A stretch of DNA of 64,000 bases from Mediterraneibacter butyricigenes (GCF_003574295.1 NZ_BHGK01000001.1:806001-870000), one strand, 5' to 3'; counted from the first letter of the stretch, positions 34,669 through 43,897 are shown. Made by a program: numbers and translations. The notes: a model not told the origin generated them from the letters alone.

Positions 34669-34995
34669 ATGGCTATCGAAAAAAGTCTGTTATCCGGAAG
34701 CACTGCCATGCTTCTCTTAAAATTGCTTTCCGAAAAAGATATGTATGGATATGAAATGATCGATACACTCCGCCAACGTTCGGAAAATGTCTTTGAATTA
34801 AAGGCCGGGACTCTTTATCCCCTGCTTCATAATCTGGAAAGCAAGCAGTTTCTGGTCAGTTATGAAAAAGAATCCAGCGGTAAGATCCGCAAATATTATC
34901 AGATCACTTCCACCGGCAAGAAAGCACTGAAAGAAAAGCAGAACGAATGGAACACCTATTCTCAGGCCGTTCTCCATGTTTTAAATGCCTGTTAG
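34669..34995 (+). CDS. PadR-family transcriptional repressor
   Basis: A 108-residue winged-helix regulator of the small PadR (subfamily 2) type. Characteristic features are the start SLLSGSTAMLLLKLLSEKDMYGYEM (about 5-30), the GTLYPLLHNLESK recognition/wing region and GKIRKYYQITSTGKKAL, followed by a short C-terminal dimerisation helix. RBS AAGGAGG is 8 bases before the ATG. The two dyads in its promoter point to autoregulation. It forms a two-gene operon with the SEDS-like gene 24 bp downstream, the usual pairing of such PadRs with a membrane stress or permease gene. Confidence 0.93.
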   Translation: MAIEKSLLSGSTAMLLLKLLSEKDMYGYEMIDTLRQRSENVFELKAGTLYPLLHNLESKQFLVSYEKESSGKIRKYYQITSTGKKALKEKQNEWNTYSQAVLHVLNAC

Positions 34996-35019
34996 TTTCG
35001 TTTTCAAGGAGGGTTTGTC

Positions 35020-36354
35020 ATGAACACAGAAGAATATCTTACAACTTTGACGCAGCAGATCCGCTGCAAAGCCGCCCGCGATTCTGTCTCTGAGGAAATC
35101 CGTCAGCATATTGAAGATCAGATCGAAGCCTATCTTTCCTGTGGTACTTCCCCGGAAGAAGCGGAGAAACTGGCCATTGCAGACATGGGGGATCCGATTG
35201 AAACCGGAGCCGCCCTGGATCAGATCCACCGTCCCAAAATGGCCTGGCCCCTTTTGCTCGGTCTTGTTGTATTCAGCCTGATCGGTCTGTTGGTCCAGCA
35301 GTATCTTTCTGTCCGCTTTCCGGAAAACTTCAGTCCTCTGATTCCTTCAAGAATCGCAGGCTCCCTGCTGTTTCTCCTCTTTGCTATGGGCATCTGTTTT
35401 CTGGACTATACACGGATCGCAGCCAGAGCCCGCTTTCTTTATCTTGGACTTTGTCTGATTTTATTGCTGCTTCCACACACCTCGCTGACCCTCATGTTCA
35501 ACGGAGCGCGAACCTATCTGGCTCTGGGTGGATTTGTCATGAATCTGGTACTTCTTGCCGTATTATTTGCCCCGTTATACGGCTCGATCGTGTACCGTTA
35601 TCACAACCAGTCCTATCAGGGCATCCTGAAATGCGTCCTATGGATGGTTCCTGCAGTTTTCGTCATCCTGCGCATGCCTTCCAGCATGTACGCGTTCCTG
35701 TTTTTATGCACTTGCTTTGCCACCTTGATCTTTGCCGTGATGCAGAACTGGTTTCAGGTGAAAAAAAGCAGAGCTTTCCTGCTCCTTGGCACACTGTTTT
35801 CTCTGCTGCCGCTGTCCGTTGTCTTTCTGTATTTCACCGTTTTTGCTTCCTATCAGAAAGAACGGCTCCTGTTTTATCTGTCGCCTTATCCGGGAAATGT
35901 ATTCTCCTACCGGCTTCAGATGATCCATCAGCTCCTCAGCGGCAAGACTTCCGCCCTGACAGCAGCCGCATCCGGTGGAGAACCGGCTCTGACCTTCCAG
36001 AGTTACCATCTGACTTATTTATGCGCCAGCATGGGCGTATTTGCGCTGATTCTTCTGATCTGCGGACTGTGCTGCCTGATCCTGAACTGTTTTAGGATCA
36101 CTCTGAAACAACAGAACCGCCTAGGACAACTGGTTGGATTCTCATCCGCCTTTATTCTGGCACTCCAGATTCTGTTATACCTGGCTGTCAACCTGGGCCT
36201 TGGAAATGTATCCTTAATCTTTGAATCCATTTACTGTCCGTTTTTCAGTCCCGGCTACTCCGGTGCACTGTCTTCCGGAATTCTGTTCGGGATCCTGCTT
36301 AGTATCTGTCGATTCCAGAATATTACGAGAGAACCTCATTTCAACGCCTCCTGA
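35020..36354 (+). CDS. SEDS (FtsW/RodA/SpoVE)-like membrane protein with N-terminal permease-prefix domain
   Basis: A 444-residue protein. Residues 1-72 form a soluble helical domain of the DUF1700/permease-prefix type (EEIRQHIEDQIEAYL, EEAEKLAIADMGDP). About ten membrane segments follow. The SEDS fold is recognisable from FNGARTYLALGGFVMN (160-174), the loop before HLTYLCASMG (330-339), and QILLYLAVNLGLGN with the degenerate FFSPGYSGALSSGILFGILLSI end, which replaces the YGGS motif. In my alignment Thr332 occupies the place of the catalytic Asp of RodA/FtsW. The gene is therefore a divergent, perhaps non-polymerising paralogue under PadR control. RBS AAGGAGG precedes the ATG. Confidence 0.8.
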   Translation: MNTEEYLTTLTQQIRCKAARDSVSEEIRQHIEDQIEAYLSCGTSPEEAEKLAIADMGDPIETGAALDQIHRPKMAWPLLLGLVVFSLIGLLVQQYLSVRFPENFSPLIPSRIAGSLLFLLFAMGICFLDYTRIAARARFLYLGLCLILLLLPHTSLTLMFNGARTYLALGGFVMNLVLLAVLFAPLYGSIVYRYHNQSYQGILKCVLWMVPAVFVILRMPSSMYAFLFLCTCFATLIFAVMQNWFQVKKSRAFLLLGTLFSLLPLSVVFLYFTVFASYQKERLLFYLSPYPGNVFSYRLQMIHQLLSGKTSALTAAASGGEPALTFQSYHLTYLCASMGVFALILLICGLCCLILNCFRITLKQQNRLGQLVGFSSAFILALQILLYLAVNLGLGNVSLIFESIYCPFFSPGYSGALSSGILFGILLSICRFQNITREPHFNAS

Positions 36355-36468
36355 GAATTTCTCTTCAAAATCAGACAAATCCGCATGCGATTTTTCTTCC
36401 ATCTTTCGGGCTTTGTGCTATAATGGACAAAGCTAGATATTTAGATTTAATTTAAGGAGGAATTCTCA

Positions 36469-37620
36469 ATGGAGATTACGAAAGACATTCAATATGTCGG
36501 CGTGAATGACCATCAGATAGATCTGTTTGAAGGTCAGTACGTTGTTGAAAATGGTATGGCTTATAATTCTTATATGATCATGGATGAAAAGATTGCCGTC
36601 TGCGATACCGTAGATGCACATTTTACAGAGAAATGGCTTGGAAATATAAACGCTGTTCTGGATGGGAAAAAACCGGACTATCTAATCGTTCATCATATGG
36701 AGCCGGATCATTCCGCAAGTATTGATGCTTTTATAAAGACTTTCCCAGAGACTAAGATTGTTTCCAGCGCGAAAGCATTTGTCATGATGAAACAATTCTT
36801 CGGAATCGACTATCCGGACAATCAGTTGGTCGTCAAAGAAGGGGATACCCTTTCTCTTGGTACACACGAACTGACTTTCGTGACCGCACCGATGGTTCAC
36901 TGGCCGGAAGTTATCGTTTCCTATGATTCCAAAGATAAAGTCCTGTTTTCCGCAGACGCATTCGGTAAATTTGGAGCACTGGATGTAGAGGAAGACTGGG
37001 CTTGTGAGGCTCGTCGTTATTACATCGGTATCGTTGGAAAATACGGTGTACAGGTTCAGACTCTTCTGAAGAAAGCTGCCAACCTGGATATCCAGATCAT
37101 CTGTCCACTCCATGGACCGGTTTTGACCGAAAATCTTGGTTATTACCTGGACCTTTACAATATCTGGTCTTCCTATGGTGTAGAATCCGAAGGTGTTGTG
37201 ATCGCTTATGCTTCCATTTATGGACATACCAAACAGGCCGCTGAAGAACTGGCTGCACTGCTTGAGAAGAAAGGATGCCCGGAAGTTACCATAACCGATC
37301 TTGCAAGAGACGACATGGCAGAGGCTGTGGAAGATGCATTCCGCTACGGCAAACTGGTGCTGGCAGCCCCGACCTACAACGGAGATGTCTTCCCATTTAT
37401 GAAGGAATTCATCAACCACCTGACCGAACGTAATTTCCAGAACCGTACCATCGGCCTGATCGAAAATGGTACCTGGGCTCCTACTGCCGCAAGAGTCATG
37501 ACAAAAATGCTGGAAGGCTGTAAGAATTTAACATTCACAGACACTACCGTTAAGATCCTGTCCTCCTTGAATGATGACAGCAGAAAAGCCCTGGAAACCC
37601 TGGCTGACGAATTGATTTAA
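36469..37620 (+). CDS. Flavodiiron protein (FprA-type oxidoreductase)
   Basis: Soluble enzyme reducing O2 to water, or NO to N2O, at a diiron site with FMN. The N-terminal metallo-beta-lactamase-like domain (1-245) has the diiron ligands His76-x-Glu78-x-Asp80 in HHMEPDH, the His in APMVHWPE, the Asp in SADAFG and the His in CPLHGP. The C-terminal flavodoxin domain (250-383) starts VVIAYASIYGHTKQAAEEL with the FMN phosphate loop and contains APTYNGDVFP. At 383 residues it is the minimal two-domain class A form. TATAAT at 36419-36424 and AAGGAGG precede it. A protective role in an anaerobe is inferred. Confidence 0.95.
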   Translation: MEITKDIQYVGVNDHQIDLFEGQYVVENGMAYNSYMIMDEKIAVCDTVDAHFTEKWLGNINAVLDGKKPDYLIVHHMEPDHSASIDAFIKTFPETKIVSSAKAFVMMKQFFGIDYPDNQLVVKEGDTLSLGTHELTFVTAPMVHWPEVIVSYDSKDKVLFSADAFGKFGALDVEEDWACEARRYYIGIVGKYGVQVQTLLKKAANLDIQIICPLHGPVLTENLGYYLDLYNIWSSYGVESEGVVIAYASIYGHTKQAAEELAALLEKKGCPEVTITDLARDDMAEAVEDAFRYGKLVLAAPTYNGDVFPFMKEFINHLTERNFQNRTIGLIENGTWAPTAARVMTKMLEGCKNLTFTDTTVKILSSLNDDSRKALETLADELI

Positions 37621-37676
37621 GAAGCTAAAAAAGATTCACTGAACCTTTTTGTCGTATGCTTGGCAATAAGACAAAT

Positions 37677-37724
37677 AGAATCCCCGGAATGATTCAGCAT
37701 ATTCATTCCGGGGATTCTTTTTTT
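37677..37724 (+). terminator. Terminator after the flavodiiron gene
   Basis: A 16-bp perfect stem (AGAATCCCCGGAATGA with its complement) has a 10-base loop and a T7 run. It is one of the strongest terminators in the window. Confidence 0.9.
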
Positions 37725-37859
37725 GAGTGGTTCTCATAATTCACAATATGTATGGAAATTTTTCCACCTTTGCGAGACGCTTGATCATAGACAATGCTCT
37801 TTCATGCTGATTTTCCTGGAACAGGGACATGAAGTTGCTAAAATCGTTTCTTCAACAAA

Positions 37860-39398
37860 CTACCTCTTCACGAAATACTCTTCATACCATACCAGGAAGG
37901 TATAGATCGTCCATACTTTTCTCCAGTTATCGGAGTTTCCTCCCACATAATCGTCAAAAATCGCATGGATGGCATCTACGTCAAAGAATTTTGCTGCCAT
38001 CTCACTGCGGAATTTCTCTCTCACATCCTGATTATATCGGTCATCTGCCATCCAGATACGAATCGGCACGATGAATCCCAGTTTCTTACGGAATGCAATT
38101 TCCTCCGGAAGAACCTTTGCAGCAGCAGTACGGAATGCCACTTTGTTCTGCTCTTCGTTGACTTTATATTTGGAAGGCATTCTGGATGCAATATCGAAGA
38201 TTCGCTTGTCGGTCAGCGGCATACGGATCTCCAGACCTGCCGCCTCGCTCATCTTGTCCACATTCAGATAAATATCTCCTTCCAGCCAGATCTGGATGTC
38301 TACATCTGACATTTTTGTCAGCGGATCCAGTCCTTCGGTCTCTTCATAGATTGGCTTTGCCAGATCAATCGGCAACACATCCGGATCATAATGCTTCAGG
38401 ATCTTCTGCTTCTCATCCTCTTTCATAATATTCGTGTTGCCCACATAGAACGTCTTCAGATTCTCTCCATAACGTTCCGCATTGCGGTACATGTTATATC
38501 CGCCGAAGAATTCATCGGATCCTTCTCCGGAATAACAGATCTTCGTATGCTTTGCAGTCTCCCGGCATGCAATGGCAAATGCAATGGCAGATGCATCACC
38601 CAGCGGCTGCTCCATGTTGTACATAACATAGGGTACGATATCAAAATACTGTTCCGGTGTGATCAGGCAGCGGGAATTGCCTCTTTTCAGCAGATCTGCC
38701 GTCTGTTTTGCCAGACCGGATTCATCAAATCTCGGTTCCTCATATCCGCAGGAATCGGTCATCTGCACGTCAGACATTGCTACCACATAGGAAGAATCCA
38801 CGCCACCGGACAGGAAGGCTTCCGCCGTCTCATCTGCCGCTTTCACTTCCGGCATAATGTCTTTTAATGTGGTATGGATTTCATCCGCCCAATCTTCCAG
38901 AGACTTGCTCTCATCCGGATGAAATTCCGGTTTCCAGTACCGCTCGATCCGGTAGCTTCCATTCTTCCAGATCAGATAACGTCCCGGCATCAGCTTTTTC
39001 ACACCCTTGAAAAAGGTATTCTCTCCTGCCACATAGGTCAGAGACAGGTAAAGCTGCAACATTTCCTCATTTAACTCTTTCTTAAATCCAGGCTGTTCCA
39101 TGATTCCGCGAATGGTCGTTCCATAAAGCAGCGCTCCGTCTTCCGTCTCATAATAATAAAACGGCTTCGTTCCAAACGGATCTCTTAAGCAGAAAAGGGT
39201 CTGTTCTTCCTCATCCCACAGCGCAAATGCATACATTCCATGCATATGGTCTCCCATTTCACATCCCCATGTCTCATAGGCTTTTTTCAAAATTTCAGGT
39301 TCTCTTTCCTCTCTGGAAAGTGTCGGATCAATCTTTAATTTTACACACAGCGCTTCCCAATTTCGGATATGTCCTCTGTATTCTTTTACTGTAATCAT
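37860..39398 (-). CDS. Asparagine synthase-like protein lacking the glutaminase nucleophile
   Basis: A 512-residue AsnB relative. The synthetase domain is intact: the PPi loop AFLSGGVDSSYVVA near residue 195, GEGSDEFFGGYNMY, and the conserved C-terminal region RKKLGFIVPIR. The N-terminal glutamine amidotransferase domain is truncated. Instead of MCG with the catalytic Cys2, the protein starts MITVKEYRGHIRNW and enters the domain at the part corresponding to the DTE-IL-YE-WG segment; MHGMYAFALWDEEEQ and RDPFGTKPFYY follow. The RBS GAGAGGAC before this ATG and the lack of upstream coding potential make a misplaced start unlikely. Ammonia-dependent activity, or another amine donor, is expected. 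Confidence 0.85.
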   Translation of the reverse strand: MITVKEYRGHIRNWEALCVKLKIDPTLSREEREPEILKKAYETWGCEMGDHMHGMYAFALWDEEEQTLFCLRDPFGTKPFYYYETEDGALLYGTTIRGIMEQPGFKKELNEEMLQLYLSLTYVAGENTFFKGVKKLMPGRYLIWKNGSYRIERYWKPEFHPDESKSLEDWADEIHTTLKDIMPEVKAADETAEAFLSGGVDSSYVVAMSDVQMTDSCGYEEPRFDESGLAKQTADLLKRGNSRCLITPEQYFDIVPYVMYNMEQPLGDASAIAFAIACRETAKHTKICYSGEGSDEFFGGYNMYRNAERYGENLKTFYVGNTNIMKEDEKQKILKHYDPDVLPIDLAKPIYEETEGLDPLTKMSDVDIQIWLEGDIYLNVDKMSEAAGLEIRMPLTDKRIFDIASRMPSKYKVNEEQNKVAFRTAAAKVLPEEIAFRKKLGFIVPIRIWMADDRYNQDVREKFRSEMAAKFFDVDAIHAIFDDYVGGNSDNWRKVWTIYTFLVWYEEYFVKR

Positions 39399-39567
39399 CT
39401 TATGTCCTCTCTTATACCAAATCATATTTTTCAGAACTTCTTTATTATAGCGCAACTTGGCTTTCTTTCACATCATTTTCTATAAAAATCCTAAATTTGA
39501 CCCATTTATTTTCCCAAAATTTGCTCCAAAAACCTTCCTTTTGATCTTACCAATCGTCATACATTGA

Positions 39568-39596
39568 TTGACTTTCTCCCGCTGTCCCCGTACAAT
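39568..39596 (+). promoter_or_regulatory. Promoter of the AIM24-family gene
   Basis: -35 TTGACT (39568-39573), 17-base spacer and -10 TACAAT (39591-39596), about 60 bases before the RBS AAAGGAGG. Confidence 0.65.
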
Positions 39597-39667
39597 AAAC
39601 TTAACAATATAAACTAAACCGGTGCATCCGGAACATCTCACCGGGACTTAAGCAAAGGAGGAACCCT

Positions 39668-40345
39668 ATGAAATATCAAATTCTTGGAGATACCCTTCCA
39701 GTCGTTGTCTGCGAGTTGGAAAACGGAGAAAAAATGATCACAGAAGGCGGCGGCATGTCCTGGATGTCTCCGAATATGAAAATGGAAACTACCACGAACG
39801 GCGGTATCGGGAAGGCATTCGGCCGTATGTTTTCCGGGGAAAAAATATTTCAGAATATTTATACCGCTCAGGGCAACGGTATGATCGCCTTTGCATCCTC
39901 CTTTCCCGGATCCATCAAAGCCTTCGACATCGCTCCGGGACAGGAAATGATCTTCCAAAAAAGTGCATTTCTTGCCGGAGAGTCCGGAGTCGAAATGTCC
40001 GTCTTCTTCAATAAGAAATTAGGAGCCGGTCTGTTTGGCGGAGAGGGATTTATTATGCAGCGTATCAGCGGCTATGGAACCGTCTTTGCAGAATTCGACG
40101 GCCATGTGGTAGAATACGAACTCCAGCCCGGACAGCAAATCGTTGTAGACACCGGTCATCTGGCAGCCATGACTGCCACCTGTTCCATAGACATTCAGGC
40201 CGTTCCCGGGGTAAAAAATATGCTCTTTGGCGGTGAAGGCGTCTTCAATACCATCATCTCCGGACCGGGACATGTATGGCTCCAGACTATGCCAATCAGC
40301 AATGTTGCAGGGGTGTTAAAACCATACTTCCCATCGAACTCATAA
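39668..40345 (+). CDS. AIM24/TIGR00266-family protein
   Basis: A 225-residue beta-rich protein of the widely distributed TIGR00266/AIM24 family, whose molecular role is not established. Family features are the start VVVCELENGEKMITEGGGMSWMS, the glycine-rich FGRMFSGEKIF and NKKLGAGLFGGEGFIMQRISG segments, the PGQQIVVDTGHLAA strand pair and the terminal NMLFGGEGVF-TIISGPGHVWLQTMP. No signal peptide or membrane helix is present. It has its own promoter and a strong terminator, so it is monocistronic. I can offer no function beyond the family name. Confidence 0.88.
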   Translation: MKYQILGDTLPVVVCELENGEKMITEGGGMSWMSPNMKMETTTNGGIGKAFGRMFSGEKIFQNIYTAQGNGMIAFASSFPGSIKAFDIAPGQEMIFQKSAFLAGESGVEMSVFFNKKLGAGLFGGEGFIMQRISGYGTVFAEFDGHVVEYELQPGQQIVVDTGHLAAMTATCSIDIQAVPGVKNMLFGGEGVFNTIISGPGHVWLQTMPISNVAGVLKPYFPSNS

Positions 40346-40374
40346 TGACAGAATAACTCTGTCCCCGTGTTGTC

Positions 40375-40420
40375 AAAAACCAGATCCTGAGAATTGTATA
40401 CTCTTCAGGATCTGGTTTTT
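40375..40420 (+). terminator. Terminator after the AIM24-family gene
   Basis: A 16-bp perfect stem (AAAAACCAGATCCTGA with its complement) and a 14-base loop, ending in five T. It can work in both directions. The following stretch to 40607 shows no gene. Confidence 0.85.
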
Positions 40421-40607
40421 ATGCTTTCCCTTATTTCATCCATCCGTAAAAGATTTGCAACGGGAAACATTCCCCCCCTGCTCCGGGTTTATGTCAAATG
40501 CGATTTTTTAATGGTTATTTCTGATTTCTTTATCGTTATAGGGCAAAAATTTGAATACGACGTCCTTCTCCCACCGAAAAAGATTATAGCTCTTCCCGTT
40601 GCAATCT

Positions 40608-41228
40608 TTAAATGAAATACTCAATCGTCTTTTCTTCTGTCAGCACTGTCTCTTTATTGGTCAAAAGCACTGCTTCTCTGCCCTCTTTCGGGCCCAACGC
40701 GTATAGTTCCAGTTCTTCCCGGTTAAAATAATGTTCCGGGATGATCCGATTATACTTCATCGGCTGATCCAGGATAAGCTCTATGCCTTCTTCCTCATAC
40801 AGTTCGTCTTCATAATAAGGATCAAAGACAAAGATCTTCCCATCTTCTGCACCGGTAAACGTCACGTAATGCCATTCATCCAAAAACAGGCGAACCACAA
40901 CAGCTCCGCCTCGCCTTAAGATATCATTGATCCTGCTTCCACTTCCAACATATACCTGATCACCTGACAGATAGCTGCTTCCGACAGACAGTCTTCCGAC
41001 CTTTCCGAATTCATTTAACCAGTTGGACAAAAACATCATCGCCATCCGGGAGGTTCCGCTCTTGCAAGGAATTCCTTCCGCACTGTAACAGTCCAAACAA
41101 TAAAGCATAATATTTCTTATGATTTCCGGCGGGATCTCTTCCCGTTCAAACAAATAACTGACTGCATTTAACATGGAAGTCGGTCCGCAGTCACATTCTG
41201 ATATCTGATAATGTAATGGATTTTTCAT
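40608..41228 (-). CDS. C39-like cysteine peptidase-fold protein
   Basis: A 206-residue soluble protein with the peptidase C39/C39-like layout: Gln8, then Cys14 in ECDCGPTSMLNA (oxyanion Gln plus nucleophile Cys), the His in EWHYVTFTG and an Asp in FVFDPYYEDE. No signal peptide, membrane domain or ABC domain is attached, unlike bacteriocin-exporting C39 transporters. Related stand-alone proteins act as acyl transferases or lyases in antibiotic pathways, so hydrolysis is not certain. I start at MKNPLHY because AAGAGG lies properly before it; the longer frame upstream has no RBS. The neighbouring genes do not hint at a substrate. Confidence 0.75.
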   Translation of the reverse strand: MKNPLHYQISECDCGPTSMLNAVSYLFEREEIPPEIIRNIMLYCLDCYSAEGIPCKSGTSRMAMMFLSNWLNEFGKVGRLSVGSSYLSGDQVYVGSGSRINDILRRGGAVVVRLFLDEWHYVTFTGAEDGKIFVFDPYYEDELYEEEGIELILDQPMKYNRIIPEHYFNREELELYALGPKEGREAVLLTNKETVLTEEKTIEYFI

Positions 41229-41375
41229 ATTTTTCCTCTTATCCGCAAAAATTTCTGGTGGAATTATATCACATTTATCCTCCGGAGTATAGCAAAAACA
41301 GGGAGATATTGATTGTGCTTTTTCACTTCCTGTATTACAATGGTTAAAGAATGTCAAAAGGGGGATTTTTCCTAT

Positions 41376-42602
41376 ATGAAAAATTATAATTTCTTCAAAA
41401 GCCTGCCGTTCAAGCTGATCGTAGGTGTAGTCGTCGGTATCATCGTCGGTCTGATTTTAAATTCCACGGATGGTGCACCGCTTACTTCCGCGATCCTGAA
41501 CATCGTCGTCACACTGAAATATGTGCTGGGACAAGTCATCAATTTCTGTATCCCGCTGATCATCATCGGATTCATTGCACCATCCATCACCAAGATGGGC
41601 AACAATGCGTCCCGTCTGCTTTTACTTGCAGTCGCCATCGCCTATACTTCATCCGTTGGTGCCGCATTATTTTCCACGGCTGCCGGATATGCGCTGATTC
41701 CACATCTTTCTATCGCATCCAGCGTGGAAGGATTAAAGGAACTGCCAGAAGCTGTTTTCCAGCTTTCCATCCCGCAGATCATGCCCGTTATGAGTGCTCT
41801 GGTCTTCTCCATCATGGTTGGACTGGCTGCTGCCTGGACCGGTGCTAAAATTATCACACAGGTACTGGATGAATTTCAGGCCATTGTACTGGATATCGTT
41901 TCCCGGATCCTGATTCCATTACTTCCGTTTTTCATCGGACTGACCTTCTGTGGTCTGGCTTACGAAGGTTCCATCACCAAACAGCTTCCGGTCTTTATCC
42001 AGGTGATTCTCATCGTAATGGTCGGACATTATATCTGGATGGCACTGCTCTATACCATCGCAGGTGTTTATTCCGGTGAAAATCCGTTGGAAGTCATAAA
42101 ACATTACGGTCCGGCTTACCTGACTGCTGTCGGTACCATGTCTTCCGCCGCCACACTGGCCGTTGCACTCCAGTGTGCACGTAAAGCAAAACCACTGCGT
42201 AAAGATATGGTAAGCTTCGGAATTCCGCTGTTTGCAAATATCCACCTCTGCGGATCTGTGCTGACCGAAGTATTTTTCTGTATGACCATTTCCAAAATTC
42301 TCTACGGAAGTCTTCCGTCCATCGGAACCATGATTCTGTTCTGTGTACTGCTTGGTGTCTTTGCCATCGGAGCTCCCGGTGTACCGGGTGGAACTGTGAT
42401 GGCTTCTCTTGGTCTGATCACCGGTGTGCTCTTATTTGACGATGCCGGAACTGCGCTGATGTTGACTATCTTCGCTTTACAGGACAGCTTCGGAACTGCC
42501 TGCAACGTAACCGGAGACGGGGCGCTGACTCTGATTCTGACCGGATATGCCAGGAAGCACAACATTGCAGAAAATTCAGAAACCCCGTCTTCTCCGCTAT
42601 AA
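41376..42602 (+). CDS. Dicarboxylate/amino acid:cation symporter (DAACS family)
   Basis: Secondary transporter of the glutamate/dicarboxylate symporter fold, 408 residues with about eight membrane helices and two re-entrant hairpins. Signature regions are TKMGNNASRLLL, the serine-rich hairpin GTMSSAATLAVALQCARKA (HP1-like), GAPGVPGGTVMASLGLI (HP2-like) and DSFGTACNVTGDGALTLI. It resembles the SstT/GltP-type carriers that import serine, threonine or acidic amino acids with Na+ or H+. The substrate is not resolvable from the sequence. RBS AAAGGGGG precedes MKNYNFF. A terminator follows at 42654. Confidence 0.88.
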   Translation: MKNYNFFKSLPFKLIVGVVVGIIVGLILNSTDGAPLTSAILNIVVTLKYVLGQVINFCIPLIIIGFIAPSITKMGNNASRLLLLAVAIAYTSSVGAALFSTAAGYALIPHLSIASSVEGLKELPEAVFQLSIPQIMPVMSALVFSIMVGLAAAWTGAKIITQVLDEFQAIVLDIVSRILIPLLPFFIGLTFCGLAYEGSITKQLPVFIQVILIVMVGHYIWMALLYTIAGVYSGENPLEVIKHYGPAYLTAVGTMSSAATLAVALQCARKAKPLRKDMVSFGIPLFANIHLCGSVLTEVFFCMTISKILYGSLPSIGTMILFCVLLGVFAIGAPGVPGGTVMASLGLITGVLLFDDAGTALMLTIFALQDSFGTACNVTGDGALTLILTGYARKHNIAENSETPSSPL

Positions 42603-42653
42603 ACCTGCAACCCTAAGTTTTTCCGGCTAAAAAGGAATGCTGAGCAACTTACG

Positions 42654-42680
42654 AAAGAGGCCCGACGGCCTCTTTCTTTT
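42654..42680 (+). terminator. Terminator after the symporter gene
   Basis: A 9-bp perfect stem AAAGAGGCC/GGCCTCTTT with a CGAC loop, followed by CTTTT. Confidence 0.8.
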
Positions 42681-42726
42681 ACTTGTCCAACAACACGCCA
42701 AAAACTAAGAAAGGACGTTTCACCTT

Positions 42727-43893
42727 ATGAAAACTTTACGCCCCGATTATTATGAAACCTTTCACTGCATTGCGGATGCCTGTCCCATCACCTGCTGCCA
42801 GGAATGGAAGATCTACGTAGATCCGGACACGGAATCTCTCTGGAATACGCTTTCCGTCCCCGGTGATTTACCGGACAAAAAAGCATCTCTGACCGACTAT
42901 CTCACAACCAGAGAACAGCAACGAGTGATCGCTCTGAATCCGGACCACCGTTGTCCGTTTCTTGCCGAAAACAAGTTGTGCCATCTGGTTCTGGCTCACG
43001 GAGATTCTGTTCTCTCCGAGACATGCACGATATTTCCAAGGGAATCTCATACCTTTTCTTCCCATATGGAGCAGTCGCTGATGCCCTGCTGCCCTGCAGT
43101 CATTGATCTGTTCCAGGAAAAAGAAACACTCACTTTTCCGATACTCCCGGAAATTTCTGATCATTCGGAAGTTCTACTTTTTCAGATTCGTCAGGAAATG
43201 ATCCGGGCATTTACAACAGAGAGCTCAAACTCCGATTCTGATTCTTCTATTTCTTGCGAAGAGATCCTCCTGGAGTTGTTTTATATTTTACGGGAACTGA
43301 GCCGGCAGGAGCATCCAGGCCCGGAGATGATCCGGGAGTATTTTTCTTCCGCCAACCGTTCCGCACTTCACCGGGCAATCTCTGAGATTGAGCTGCCCCT
43401 TACAGACACGCTGGATGAAGCTTCCGAACTGCTGCAGGATCTGTCGGTAAATTATGAAAAAGAGGGACTGTATCAGGAATTTTTATCTCCGATTCTGCTC
43501 TGCGCACAAACGGTATTCCCGGAACTTTCCGAAGAAGAACTGCATGCTCACTGGAAGGACTTTCAAAAGGGCCTGTCCCCTTTTCAGACTTTATTCCGGA
43601 ATTTCCTTGCCAACGAGCTTTATTCTGATCTGGTATTACCGGATTATTCCATAAAAGAAATGCTTCTGAAATTACAATGGATCGCCATGGAGTACACAGC
43701 GATCCGTCAAAGTCTGTTTTTCAGTTGGCTTGGGCACCCATCCCTTTCTTATGAGCGCGTCCGGCAGACGATTGTGATTCTGACCCGGATGACCGGCTAC
43801 GAAGACGAAGATATTTTCTCCTATCTGGAGAACAGCTTCGAATCTCCCTTCTGGGACTGGGGGTATTTTGCCCTGATCGTGGGAAAAGCGTAA
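42727..43893 (+). CDS. FliB-like (flagellin lysine-N-methylase family) protein
   Basis: A 388-residue protein of the FliB/YkgJ-related family named after the enzyme that methylates lysines in Salmonella flagellin. A Cys-rich N-terminus (CIADACPITCCQEW, then RCPFLAENKLCHLV, CTIFPR and MPCCPAV) suggests a metal or Fe-S site. The C-terminal two thirds are helical and end in FWDWGYFALIVGKA. No flagellar gene occurs in the window, so methylation of flagellin is uncertain for this copy. RBS AAGGAC is 9 bases before the ATG. It is convergent with nadC, 4 bp apart. Confidence 0.8.
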   Translation: MKTLRPDYYETFHCIADACPITCCQEWKIYVDPDTESLWNTLSVPGDLPDKKASLTDYLTTREQQRVIALNPDHRCPFLAENKLCHLVLAHGDSVLSETCTIFPRESHTFSSHMEQSLMPCCPAVIDLFQEKETLTFPILPEISDHSEVLLFQIRQEMIRAFTTESSNSDSDSSISCEEILLELFYILRELSRQEHPGPEMIREYFSSANRSALHRAISEIELPLTDTLDEASELLQDLSVNYEKEGLYQEFLSPILLCAQTVFPELSEEELHAHWKDFQKGLSPFQTLFRNFLANELYSDLVLPDYSIKEMLLKLQWIAMEYTAIRQSLFFSWLGHPSLSYERVRQTIVILTRMTGYEDEDIFSYLENSFESPFWDWGYFALIVGKA

Positions 43894-43897
43894 GAAC

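Noticed and set aside
39399-39560. T-box leader before the asparagine synthase-like gene
   Set aside because: No GGGTGGNACCGCG-type antiterminator strand or specifier hairpin is visible in the leader.
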